From Actinomycetota bacterium (GTDB lineage: Bacteria > Actinomycetota > Humimicrobiia > Humimicrobiales > Humimicrobiaceae), in contig JAMCSM010000160.1 in the NCBI GenBank assembly GCA_023380915.1, positions 4,502 through 68,501 of the forward strand: a DNA stretch of 64,000 bases, read 5' to 3'. Below the pieces are notes generated by a model. It saw only the letters and a program-made list of their open reading frames with translations, ran no database searches and was not told the origin of the DNA. This document shows positions 16,557-25,428 of the stretch, piece after piece (the stretch's first letter is position 1; every line of letters begins with the position of its first letter). The translations under genes and the position numbers were made by a program.

Positions 16557-17498
16557 ATGAATTACTTAAATTTATTAAAAAAATGCATATTATGCCCTCA
16601 TAAATGCAGGGTAAACAGGCTTGAACGCCAAAAAGGGTTTTGCCGGGCTTCACATATTATTAAGATCTCCTCTGCCATGCCGCATTATGGAGAAGAGCCT
16701 CCAATTTCCGGCATCAGAGGTTCAGGAACTATATTCTTTGGTCATTGTAATATGAAGTGCGTTTACTGTCAGAATTATCAGATAAGCCAGGAATATAAAG
16801 AAAATGATTTTATGACACCTGATATTGAAGAACTTGCCGGTATCATGATTAATCTTCAAAAAACAGGATGCCATAATATAAATTTTGTATCCCCTACCAT
16901 ATGGACTGCTCAAATAATTGAAGCTTTAAAAATTGCCCGAAATAAAAAAGGTTTGACTATCCCTGCAGTTTTTAACTGCGGCGGATATGAAAACCCTAAA
17001 ATAATAAAAATATTAAAAGGTTTTATTGAAATTTATATGCCTGATATCAGATACAGCAATAATGATATTGCTTATAAATATTCAGGAATAAAAAATTATG
17101 TGGAAAACAACAGAAAATCTTTAATTGAAATGTACAGTCAGGTTGGCGCACTGGAAACTGACAAAAAAGGCATTGCAGTCAAAGGTTTAATGATCAGGCT
17201 ATTAATTCTGCCTGAAAATACCGGCGAAGTTAAAAAGTCTCTTGATTTTATTAAAAACGAGTTGTCAACTGATGTTTATATAAGCATTATGGCTCAATAT
17301 CACCCCTTATATAAAGCTAAAGGATTTCCGGAAATAAACAGAAGAATTAATTATACTGAATACAACGAAATAGTAAAATATGCTCAAAAGCTTGGTTTCA
17401 GGAATGGATTTATCCAAGACTTTGAAAACTTAAATATGAAAGAAGATTTATTTATTCCTGATTTCGATAAAAAAGAAGTGTTTAAATATAAAAAATAA
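16557..17498 (+). CDS. PflX-like radical SAM protein (pyruvate formate-lyase activase-like)
   Basis: The protein has about 313 residues. An N-terminal cysteine cluster (CILCPHKCRVNRLERQKGFCR) precedes the radical SAM motif GHCNMKCVYCQNY (CxxxCxxC, near residue 64). Family members are annotated as PflX or AmmeMemoRadiSam-related enzymes; they bind a [4Fe-4S] cluster and cleave S-adenosylmethionine, but the substrate of this subgroup is not established. Neither the ATG (16557) nor a GTG two codons before has a clear ribosome site. No glycyl-radical enzyme gene is adjacent. Structured repeat copy 1 starts 57 nt after the stop. Confidence 0.85.
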   Translation: MNYLNLLKKCILCPHKCRVNRLERQKGFCRASHIIKISSAMPHYGEEPPISGIRGSGTIFFGHCNMKCVYCQNYQISQEYKENDFMTPDIEELAGIMINLQKTGCHNINFVSPTIWTAQIIEALKIARNKKGLTIPAVFNCGGYENPKIIKILKGFIEIYMPDIRYSNNDIAYKYSGIKNYVENNRKSLIEMYSQVGALETDKKGIAVKGLMIRLLILPENTGEVKKSLDFIKNELSTDVYISIMAQYHPLYKAKGFPEINRRINYTEYNEIVKYAQKLGFRNGFIQDFENLNMKEDLFIPDFDKKEVFKYKK

Positions 17499-17555
17499 AC
17501 CTTAAAGATAAACCACTAAAAAATTAATTTTACAATATATTAGAATAGTTTAGAA

Positions 17556-17773
17556 GCATTCCCAATTTCATGATTGCAAACAAATTATTGGATAAGGCTG
17601 GGTGTTGAGAAAACCGTATGAAGGCTGAGCGGGCAAGGTTCCTCTCTGAAGAGGAGAGCGAAGCCTGAATCCGAGCAAGCTTTGACTCGCTGGGGCAAAG
17701 CTTGCGTGTTTTCGAAACACCCGGCCTGATTCTTATAGCCTTTCTTTTGTTCCTATCAAGAAATTGGAAATGC
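17556..17773 (+). repeat. Structured dispersed repeat, copy 1 (core forward)
   Basis: This 218-bp element has imperfect terminal inverted repeats: left GCATTCCCAATTTC, right GAAATTGGAAATGC. The GC-richer core contains nested stems: an outer stem (AGGCTGGGTGTT with AACACCCGGCCT), a hairpin CTCTC..GAGAG within AGGCT..AGCCT, and a hairpin GCAAGCTTTG..CAAAGCTTGC. It lies between two convergent genes. Related copies are at 23831-24018 and 57496-57711. No coding potential is credible. It looks like a MITE-like non-autonomous element or a structured RNA/DNA repeat; no transposase for it is in the window. Confidence 0.8.
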
Positions 17774-17785
17774 TAATTAATAGTT

Positions 17786-19600
17786 TTATCTGTGATTTCT
17801 CCATTTTTTTATATCTTTAAGATTCCAGGTACTAATAACATTTTCCTTTTCAATACCTGCTTTTCTTGCTATATCTACCCCGAGTTTCATCATATCAATA
17901 TTATTTATGCGATGAGAATCAGTATTTATTGCTATCAGAATATCTGACTTTTTTGCTTTGCGTGTATTTTCTTCATTTAAGTCAAGTCTTAAAAAATATG
18001 AATTAATTTCAACAGCTTTGTTATATCTTAAGGCTGCATCAATAAGGCGATCGACATCAAGAAAATATGGAGCTCTGCTGCCAAATACGGCTCCTGTTGG
18101 ATGAGCTATAATGTCAATATATTTATTTTGCATTGCTCTTTCAAATCTGGCATTATTAAAAGAAGAATCAAATTTAAACCCCCTATGCATGGATCCGAGA
18201 GCAATATCAAACTTGCTTATTATGGAATCGTCATAATCCAGATTCCCATCTTTATCAATCTCTATTTCCGAACCCATTAAAAAAGAAAATTTATTATGTT
18301 TTTTATTTAATTCATTTAAATATTGTTCTTTTTCGCAAAGCCTTTTTTTATCAAGACCATTTCCATACTTATTACTTTCTGAATGATCGGAAAATGATAT
18401 ATATTCATAGTCGTATTTTTTCATCTTTTTTAAAACTGCCTGCATATCCATTATTCCATCACTGTATTTTGAATGAATATGAAGATCTCCTCTTATATCA
18501 CTTATTTTTATAAGATTTGGAAGATAATTTTCCTTTGCAAGTTCGACCTCGTTAAATCCCTCGCGAAGTTCAGGAACTATATAGTCAATACCTAAAAATT
18601 CATAAATCTGTTTTTCTTCAGGGCATATAAAATCATCATCTTCATAAAGTGCATCATTATTTTTATAACATTTAAACCTTTTAAAATTTATTTGTGAAAA
18701 ATCAAAAATCTGATCATTTATGCATCCTTTTTCTTCTGCAAGACTCCGTAATTTTAAAATGTGATTTTTACTGCCGGTAGTAATCAGTAAGTCATTGGGC
18801 CACATTTTTTTTGAAGTTATTATTATTTCGGTATCAATATCAAAAATTGTTGAAAACTTAACGCTTATGTTTTCCTTCCTGAAATTATCTGACACAAGAT
18901 TTTTAATAAAAAATAATTCTCTGATTTTACTGATTAACTCTTTTGACCTTTCAATATCAACTCTTTCGATATTAAATTCAGGCAAAACCAGGATATCAAT
19001 ATCGCCAACTTCTGCTTTTCTTCTTCGTAAAGAACCAACAATCTTAAGGCTTAAAATTTCATTTATATGCGACAGTCCTTCCACAATTTTTTCAGCATAT
19101 TTTAAAACAAGCCATCTTGGACATCTTCCTTTTAAACTTTCCAGATATCTGGCGGAATGAGCCACTCTTTCAAGAAAAATGCTTTCAATATCATTAGTTT
19201 GAGCCAGTTTTTTTATATCATAATTTAAGGAAAATAAGTCTTTTAAGTCTTCAAGAGTCCTTATATTAAATTTTTCATAAATTTCAAAAACCTTTTTTGT
19301 TCCAATACCGCTTAATCTTACAATTTTTATTAGATCTTCAGGATATTTTTCTCTTAACTGATCAAATAATTTTATTGAACCCCTTTCAAAATATTCACTT
19401 ATAATCTTATATGCAAATTCATCTATTCCCGGAAGTTTTTTAAGTAAACCCTCATTATATGCATCCCTTATATCATAATCATAATCTCTCACAGTTCTTG
19501 CTGCCTTGCTTAAATTTATAACATTTTCCACCTCGTTATGCTTGAATTTTGAAATTTCAGCAATGGTTGTAAGAATTGAAGACAGTTTTAAATTTATCAT
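17786..19600 (-). CDS. PolX-family protein (polymerase X-like plus PHP domain), divergent paralogue
   Basis: The 604-residue protein has an N-terminal helix-hairpin-helix region (LPGIDEFAYKI, LSGIGTKKVFEIYEKF), a nucleotidyltransferase core with GSLRRRKAEVGDIDIL, and a C-terminal PHP phosphoesterase: DLHIHSKYSDG, FSDHSE, IIAHPTG, INTDSH. The palm region after the first catalytic pair is diverged (DIDTEIIITS where DLRVV is usual), so polymerase activity is less certain than nuclease activity. PolX enzymes fill gaps and trim 3' ends in base excision repair. A second, more canonical PolX is divergently transcribed at 19810. No ribosome site precedes the ATG. Confidence 0.85.
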   Translation of the reverse strand: MINLKLSSILTTIAEISKFKHNEVENVINLSKAARTVRDYDYDIRDAYNEGLLKKLPGIDEFAYKIISEYFERGSIKLFDQLREKYPEDLIKIVRLSGIGTKKVFEIYEKFNIRTLEDLKDLFSLNYDIKKLAQTNDIESIFLERVAHSARYLESLKGRCPRWLVLKYAEKIVEGLSHINEILSLKIVGSLRRRKAEVGDIDILVLPEFNIERVDIERSKELISKIRELFFIKNLVSDNFRKENISVKFSTIFDIDTEIIITSKKMWPNDLLITTGSKNHILKLRSLAEEKGCINDQIFDFSQINFKRFKCYKNNDALYEDDDFICPEEKQIYEFLGIDYIVPELREGFNEVELAKENYLPNLIKISDIRGDLHIHSKYSDGIMDMQAVLKKMKKYDYEYISFSDHSESNKYGNGLDKKRLCEKEQYLNELNKKHNKFSFLMGSEIEIDKDGNLDYDDSIISKFDIALGSMHRGFKFDSSFNNARFERAMQNKYIDIIAHPTGAVFGSRAPYFLDVDRLIDAALRYNKAVEINSYFLRLDLNEENTRKAKKSDILIAINTDSHRINNIDMMKLGVDIARKAGIEKENVISTWNLKDIKKWRNHR

Positions 19601-19809
19601 ATATTATTTTACCGGAACACCTAATTAAGTTTTTTTTCAAATCTTAAATTATTAACTAAATAAACCTGGAATTTATAAAATATATTTGTAATGTGAATAA
19701 ATTAAGAAGTCATATTACATTAATTTTGGTATTTATTCCATAATTTAATTTTATTTTAAGCATATTTTTAAGTAAAATCAGTAAATAACAGTTAATAAAA
19801 CTTTATGTC

Positions 19810-21552
19810 ATGGATAAGAATTTCATAATAAGAACACTTGATGAAATTGCAACCATGCTTGAATTAAAGGACGAAAATCCCTTTAAAGTCAGAGCATATA
19901 AGAATGCGGCACGGGCTCTTGAAACAAGCGATTTAGCCATTGACAGAAATATATCAGCTAAAGAACTTTTAAAAATCCGTGGTATAGGCAGAAGTCTTGC
20001 AGATCACATAATAACTTTGGCTTGTAATAATAAACTGGATTTTTATGAAGAGCTAAAGGAATCCATAACACCTTCCCTACTTGAAATGCTGAAAATTCCT
20101 ACTCTTGGCCCTAAAAAAATAAAATTTCTTTATGATAACTTAAATATCGGAAGTATCTCAGATCTGGAAAAGGCTGTTTCTGAAGATAAGCTCATCAACC
20201 TTCCTAATTTTGGTTTAAAAACACAGGAAAACATAATCCGCGGAATAGAATCTTTTAAAAAATTCAAAAAATTTTATCTTTATTCTGATGTTATTTTTGA
20301 AGCTCAATCAATAATTAACAAAATAAGGCTTCACAAAAAAATTATAAGAGCAGATATTGCGGGAAGCTTGAGAAGAAAAAAAGAAATTGTTAGAGATATT
20401 GATATAGTTGCCGGTATCAAGGATGATTCAGACTCACAGGAGATAATGGATTATTTTACAAGCCTTGAAGAAGTTGATGAAATTATAGCAAAAGGAGATA
20501 CAAAATCATCAATCAGGCTTGGATCCGGAATAAATGCGGACTTGAGAGTTGTAAAAGACAGCCAGTATCCTTATCTTCTTCATCATTTCACTGGAAGCAA
20601 AGAGCATAATATAGTCCTTAGAGGTATAGCACAGGAAAGCGGATTTAAGATTAACGAATATGGAATTTTTAAAGGGGAGGAGCTGGTAAGATGCAGTGAT
20701 GAACATGAATTTTACAAAGTGTTTAGCATGGATTTTATTGAACCTGAACTTCGCGAAAATATTGGTGAATTTGAAGCTGCATCAGATGGAAAGCTCCCGG
20801 ATTTGATAGATGAAAAAGATTTAAAAGGTATTTTTCATATTCACACAATCTTCAGTGACGGCAATATTACATTAAAAGCTCTTAGTGAAAAACTTTCTTC
20901 AGAAGGCTTTGAATATGCAGGAATAAGCGATCACAGTAAATCTGCTTATTATGCAGGCGGAGTAAAACCTGAAAATATTGACAATTATCTTAACCAGATA
21001 ATTGATTTTTGCAGTTTGGAAGGAAAAATAAAAATATTTAAAGGAATTGAATCAGATATAATGGCTGATGGAAATCTTGATTACTGCGATGCAATTCTTG
21101 AAAAATTTGATTTTGTCATTGCAGCAGTTCATTCAGGTTTTAATTTAAGTGGAGAGGAAATGACAAACAGAATAATTAAAGCCCTCGAAAACAAATATAC
21201 TACAATTCTTGCACATCCTACAGGAAGACTGCTGCTGACAAGAGAGCCTTATAAAGTAGACATGATAAAGATAATAAATGCTGCAGCCATAAATAATGTT
21301 GCAATTGAAATAAATTCAAATCCGTACAGACTGGATCTGGACTGGAGACTATGCAAATATGCAAAGGAAAAAAATGTGAAAATCTTTATCTGCCCCGATG
21401 CTCATAAACTGGAAGATATTGATAATTATGAATACGGGATTAATATTGCCCGAAAAGGCTGGCTCGAAAAAAAAGATATAATCAATACCTTTGACAAAAA
21501 GAATGTGGAAATTTATCTGAAAAATTTAAAAAACCTTAAAAAAACAAGATGA
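19810..21552 (+). CDS. polX: DNA polymerase/3'-5' exonuclease PolX
   Basis: The 580-residue protein has the normal PolX order: N-terminal 8-kDa-like domain (ENPFKVRAYKNAARALE), HhH motifs (IRGIGRSLADHI, PTLGPKKIKFLYD), catalytic palm (AGSLRRKKEIVRDIDIV, then INADLRVV and HHFTGSKEHN), and a PHP nuclease domain (FHIHTIFSDG, ISDHSK, ILAHPTG, CPDAHK). All polymerase Asp residues and PHP metal ligands are visible, so both gap-filling and 3'-5' exonuclease activities are expected. It is followed after 38 nt by endonuclease III on the same strand, a sensible base-excision-repair pairing. Confidence 0.93.
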   Translation: MDKNFIIRTLDEIATMLELKDENPFKVRAYKNAARALETSDLAIDRNISAKELLKIRGIGRSLADHIITLACNNKLDFYEELKESITPSLLEMLKIPTLGPKKIKFLYDNLNIGSISDLEKAVSEDKLINLPNFGLKTQENIIRGIESFKKFKKFYLYSDVIFEAQSIINKIRLHKKIIRADIAGSLRRKKEIVRDIDIVAGIKDDSDSQEIMDYFTSLEEVDEIIAKGDTKSSIRLGSGINADLRVVKDSQYPYLLHHFTGSKEHNIVLRGIAQESGFKINEYGIFKGEELVRCSDEHEFYKVFSMDFIEPELRENIGEFEAASDGKLPDLIDEKDLKGIFHIHTIFSDGNITLKALSEKLSSEGFEYAGISDHSKSAYYAGGVKPENIDNYLNQIIDFCSLEGKIKIFKGIESDIMADGNLDYCDAILEKFDFVIAAVHSGFNLSGEEMTNRIIKALENKYTTILAHPTGRLLLTREPYKVDMIKIINAAAINNVAIEINSNPYRLDLDWRLCKYAKEKNVKIFICPDAHKLEDIDNYEYGINIARKGWLEKKDIINTFDKKNVEIYLKNLKNLKKTR

Positions 21553-21590
21553 TGAAATTATTTAATAAAATAACGTTAGGGAAATAAAAT

Positions 21591-22277
21591 ATGGCAAAGA
21601 GTTATGGTAAAACATATTCAGAACCTTATGATAAGGCAGTCAGGAACATAAATAAAATTATTGATTTATTAAGGAAAACATATCCTGAAGCAATAATAAC
21701 ATCCCTGCATTATAAAAATCCTTTTGAGCTTCTTATAGCAACAATTCTTGCTGCTCAAAGCACAGATAAGATGGTAAACAAGATAATCCCGTATTTATTC
21801 AAGAAATATAAAGGTCCGAAAGATTTTGCAAATGCTGATCTTAATGAACTTCAGAAAGATATAAAATCTACCGGTTTTTTTAGAAATAAATCAGTTTCAA
21901 TCATCCAGTGTTCAAAGGATCTCATTAAAAAATATGAAGGTAAAGTTCCGGATAATATTGAAGATTTAACCGGTCTGCATGGCGTTGGAAGGAAGACTGC
22001 AAATGTTGTCCTTGCAAATGCCTTTGGAAAACAGGCAATAATTGTTGATACTCATATGCTAAGGGTATCAAATTTAATTGGACTTACCATTAATAAGGAT
22101 CCTGAAAAAGTTGAAAAAGATTTGCAGAAAATTATCCCTTATGACAACTGGACTGATTTCTCACATAAAATAGTTGCACACGGCCGAAACATCTGCATCG
22201 CCGGAAGGCCAAAATGCGAAATTTGCCCGGTATCGGAATTTTGCAGATATTATAATTATCAAATAAAACAGGATTAA
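21591..22277 (+). CDS. nth: Endonuclease III (DNA glycosylase/AP lyase)
   Basis: The 228-residue protein has the helix-hairpin-helix with catalytic lysine (LHGVGRKTANVVL), the catalytic aspartate in VDTHMLRV, and a C-terminal [4Fe-4S] ligand set spaced C-x6-C-x2-C-x5-C (CIAGRPKCEICPVSEFC). It removes oxidised pyrimidines and nicks the abasic site. It lies 38 nt after polX and is probably co-transcribed with it. Length and motifs are normal. It converges on pelG with 16 nt between the stops. Confidence 0.96.
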   Translation: MAKSYGKTYSEPYDKAVRNINKIIDLLRKTYPEAIITSLHYKNPFELLIATILAAQSTDKMVNKIIPYLFKKYKGPKDFANADLNELQKDIKSTGFFRNKSVSIIQCSKDLIKKYEGKVPDNIEDLTGLHGVGRKTANVVLANAFGKQAIIVDTHMLRVSNLIGLTINKDPEKVEKDLQKIIPYDNWTDFSHKIVAHGRNICIAGRPKCEICPVSEFCRYYNYQIKQD

Positions 22278-22293
22278 ATCAAAATTAAAATTT

Positions 22294-23736
22294 TTATTTA
22301 TTCTCTGAATATAATTCATCTACTATACGGGAAAAAAATCCTCTTCTTTCCTTATAAATTATGGGTTGACCGCAAAAAGTATGATAATTAATATTTCTAA
22401 GATAAACAAACAATTCGGTCACTGCAATTAGTAAAGAAATAAATGCTGCAATGAAAAATCCCATCCCGAACATGTTTTCCTGGTATTGTATAGTTATGAT
22501 AGTAAAGACTGAATTACTGATAAGAAATGTAAGTGTAATAAAAAATGCACCCTTCCTGTCTTCAAAATAAAGAAGCATGAGAACTATTACAAACATTATT
22601 ATATTAAAATATGCTCCAAGTACAAGCAGATTAAATATGTCAACAGAAAGCTGAGTGAGACCTATTTCAGGCAATATATAGGTTCCTGCAGCAATAAATA
22701 TTAAAGTAAAAAAAAGCTGAATTTCCATAATATTTCTTATTTCAGCCCAAAGTGTCCTTGTCATATCTTTTCGGGCATTTTCTATATCTGAAAAAACACC
22801 TTTGCCTGTAATCAAGGAATAATATGTTTTGTACTTTTCATAAAAATTAGTTTCGATTGAAACCACAAAAACAATCATGGAAGGCATAATAGAAAGAAAA
22901 GCATAAAATGTCGGTACATCATATATGGGGGCAAAGATATATGTTCTGCTGATGTTTACGGCTATTCCACTTGTCCAGAAGATAAAATTATGGCTATAAA
23001 GTCCAAGTGTATAAAATAATGCTATAAAAAAAAGTGAAGGATATCTGTCAAAATATTTTATAAATTCATAATATTTTTTTTCAGATTTTCCAAAAAAAAT
23101 CTTCAGATATATCATAAGAACTGTAATTATTATAAAAAATCCTGCAACCATTGATAAAATAAGACAAAAAACAATTTGCAGGCCTGTAAATTTTAAAAAA
23201 ATAACTGCAAGTATTATTGATAATGCAACTCCCGCTGCAAAACTTTTAACGATTTTTATATAATCTTTAAATGTGGTAAGATATTCCATCATTATAAATA
23301 CAATAATAAGTTCTATAAATAAAAGATAGCTTACAATTTTTATCTCTGGAGAAAGCGGTGATCTCCAGTAAAATATTATGCCGGTTATACCCCCCAGTAA
23401 TACAACAATGCTTAATACACCGTAAAGTGACGGCATTATATATTCAAATTTTTCTTCATAAACCATGTCTGAAATAAACCTGGTAATTATCATCTTAAAT
23501 CCGCTTACAATTATCTGGGAAAAAATAAAGGTGTATACAACTGTGGCAATAAAAAGTTCCTTATCTTTGAAAGGTGCATCAATATAACTTAAAAGTATTT
23601 GCATGGTCACTACTGCCAGTGTACATAAAATAAAAGGACCAAGGGAAACAACTGCCGAATAAGCGTAAGCTTTAATATTGCCGAAGAATCCTTTTTCCTT
23701 AAATAATTTTTTTAATTCAAAACCTATCCCTGCCAC
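22294..23736 (-). CDS. pelG: PelG, membrane exporter of the Pel polysaccharide
   Basis: The protein has 480 residues from a GTG start. This start is chosen because the protein then begins (M)AGIGFELKKLF as PelG proteins do; an in-frame TTG 13 codons upstream (23775) would add an atypical tail. About 12 hydrophobic spans of the MOP/Wzx-like exporter type are seen. PelG acts with the PelF glycosyltransferase and the PelD/PelE complex to move the growing amino-sugar polymer across the membrane. It is last in the operon and is separated from pelF by the structured repeat copy 2, which may modulate its expression. Confidence 0.85.
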   Translation of the reverse strand: MAGIGFELKKLFKEKGFFGNIKAYAYSAVVSLGPFILCTLAVVTMQILLSYIDAPFKDKELFIATVVYTFIFSQIIVSGFKMIITRFISDMVYEEKFEYIMPSLYGVLSIVVLLGGITGIIFYWRSPLSPEIKIVSYLLFIELIIVFIMMEYLTTFKDYIKIVKSFAAGVALSIILAVIFLKFTGLQIVFCLILSMVAGFFIIITVLMIYLKIFFGKSEKKYYEFIKYFDRYPSLFFIALFYTLGLYSHNFIFWTSGIAVNISRTYIFAPIYDVPTFYAFLSIMPSMIVFVVSIETNFYEKYKTYYSLITGKGVFSDIENARKDMTRTLWAEIRNIMEIQLFFTLIFIAAGTYILPEIGLTQLSVDIFNLLVLGAYFNIIMFVIVLMLLYFEDRKGAFFITLTFLISNSVFTIITIQYQENMFGMGFFIAAFISLLIAVTELFVYLRNINYHTFCGQPIIYKERRGFFSRIVDELYSENK

Positions 23737-23830
23737 TTGCCACCAGCCTTCAAGAAATTTTTTTTTAATTTTCAAAGTCCCTTACTGGGATATAAATTCC
23801 TTACGGGGATGTCCCCATATTTCAAATACT
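23737..23830. other. pelG upstream region with short palindromes
   Basis: Between the chosen pelG start and repeat copy 2 are two related short motifs, TCCCTTACTGGGAT (23778-23791) and TCCTTACGGGGAT, the latter running into the perfect palindrome GGGGATGTCCCC (23805-23816). They may be a diverged left end of the repeat or local regulatory hairpins in front of pelG. No function can be assigned. Confidence 0.35.
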
Positions 23831-24018
23831 AGCGGCTTAGGTGTCGAGAAGACCTTATGAAGGCTGAGCGGGCATGGTTCCTCTCTTTAGAGAGGAGAGC
23901 GAAGCCTGCAATCAGAGCAAGCTTTGACTCGCTGGGGCAAAGCTTGCGTGTCTTCGAAATACCTAATCCGCCGATCTTTGCAGCCTTAATTTTGTTCCTA
24001 TTACGAAATTGGAAATGC
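23831..24018 (+). repeat. Structured dispersed repeat, copy 2 (left end diverged)
   Basis: The core matches copy 1 almost base for base through GAAGGCTGAGCGGGC, the GAGAG hairpin and the GCAAGCTTTG..CAAAGCTTGC hairpin. The right end is intact (GAAATTGGAAATGC, 24005-24018), but no left terminal repeat is recognisable. The outer stem has changed in both strands relative to copy 1 (TTAGGT with ACCTAA), keeping the pairing. The right end overlaps the last codons of pelF. It lies inside the pel operon, between pelF and pelG. Confidence 0.75.
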
Positions 24019-25428
24019 TTCCTTTTCAAATTCCTGGTAAATTTTTCTGTAACTGTTAACACAATTTTTATAACTGTAAAGATTTGAAACTCTGTTAAAC
24101 CCGTTTTCGCCCATTTTTATTCTTAAACTGCTCTTAAGACACAGTTTAATAATAGCTTTAGCAATATTCTCAATATCCATTACCGGTACAACTATTCCTG
24201 CTTTCCCATAATTATCATTATTACCGCACAATAATTCGCTGCAGCCACCTACATCTGTTGTTACAAATGGTTTTTTTGCCGCCATACCTTCGAGGATTAC
24301 AAAAGGCTGACCTTCGCTTATACTTGTTAAAACCAGTATATCGATATTTCCAATTATACTTCTTACATCAGTTTTTCCTGTAAAGGTCAAATCAGGTAAT
24401 TTCAAACGGCTTACAAGCTGTTTGCATTCTGTAAAGTAATCCTCATCCTCATCTGTGGGTCCGATTATAAAAAATCTTGTATTCTTTACAGCTTTTTTTA
24501 CATAATTAAAGCTTTGTATCATTGTTTTTATATCTTTAATCGGTACAACTCTTGTAATTGTTGCAATATTAATATAATCATGTTCCCCTTTAGTGGAATT
24601 AATTTCTGCAAAAGTTTTTACATCTATGCCGTTTGGAACAATCTCAATTTTTTCTTTACTGCATTCAAGTTCAATTTCAATTTTTTTATTCTTTTCAAAT
24701 AATGTAAAAACTTTATCTGCATATTCATATACTCCGCTGCAAATATTATAAAAAAATTTAATCCACATATCCTTAAAAGATCCTTTTGCCCAGGAAGATT
24801 TTATAATTTCCTCTTCCCTTTCTCTTGAATATATTCCGTGTTCTGTAAGTAAAAAAGGTTTTTTATAGACAAACTTTGCCATTGAAGCAAAAATCCCTGC
24901 GTAGCCATTTGAAGCACTGTGATATATATCTGCCTTCGGCAGTTTATTCTTCAAGAGGAAAAATAAAGGGATCAGCATGGACCTTACGGTCCAGAAAAAA
25001 TCAGTAAAAGGAATTGATTTGAATTTTTCCAGATAAGCTTCTTTTAAAACATCAAAAAAACTTATACTCATAAAAAAATCCATTTCATTTCTTATTTTTT
25101 TATCTGCCATTAAATTAAAAATTGGCTGCCAGTGGACCTTATCCCCTGTTATTAAATGTTTCAAACTATTTTTTGACTGCCTGTCAAGCCTGTATTTTTT
25201 ACCATAGCGGCCATTTTCCTTAATCATTTCATCAAGGAATATCTCATGAATTTCAATAACATTTGAAGGCAGAGCATATTTATAATCACCTCTATATTTT
25301 TCCTCTGAACCAATGGAAAAAATTATGAAGTTATGCTCGGATAAATTTTCAATAAGTAACTGTGCCCATGTTGAAACACCACCTGTGACATGAGGGTAAC
25401 TTCCTTCAAGAAGCAGGCAAATATTCAT
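24001..25428 (-). CDS. pelF: PelF, glycosyltransferase family 4, Pel polymerase
   Basis: The 475-residue cytosolic GT4 enzyme opens with the PelF signature MNICLLLEGSYPHVTGGVST. It has the C-terminal nucleotide-sugar domain (TRVVPIKDIKTMIQSF, LTSISEGQPFVILEGMA, with the E-x7-E type motif). It polymerises the UDP-amino-sugar into Pel. The start overlaps the deacetylase stop (TAATG), indicating translational coupling. The last residues (KEAFPIS) and the stop are written in the end repeat of element copy 2, so the native C-terminus was probably altered by that insertion. Confidence 0.92.
   Translation of the reverse strand: MNICLLLEGSYPHVTGGVSTWAQLLIENLSEHNFIIFSIGSEEKYRGDYKYALPSNVIEIHEIFLDEMIKENGRYGKKYRLDRQSKNSLKHLITGDKVHWQPIFNLMADKKIRNEMDFFMSISFFDVLKEAYLEKFKSIPFTDFFWTVRSMLIPLFFLLKNKLPKADIYHSASNGYAGIFASMAKFVYKKPFLLTEHGIYSREREEEIIKSSWAKGSFKDMWIKFFYNICSGVYEYADKVFTLFEKNKKIEIELECSKEKIEIVPNGIDVKTFAEINSTKGEHDYINIATITRVVPIKDIKTMIQSFNYVKKAVKNTRFFIIGPTDEDEDYFTECKQLVSRLKLPDLTFTGKTDVRSIIGNIDILVLTSISEGQPFVILEGMAAKKPFVTTDVGGCSELLCGNNDNYGKAGIVVPVMDIENIAKAIIKLCLKSSLRIKMGENGFNRVSNLYSYKNCVNSYRKIYQEFEKEAFPIS

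Noticed and set aside
17556..17773. Structured repeat as a tRNA-like or tmRNA gene
   Set aside because: A TTCGAA-containing arm resembles a T-loop, but no acceptor stem, anticodon arm or CCA-type end can be formed.
23829..24087. Open frames of 76-77 codons on both strands across repeat copy 2
   Set aside because: They lie within the structured repeat, overlap pelF in the wrong frame, have no ribosome sites and are products of the stem-loop sequence.
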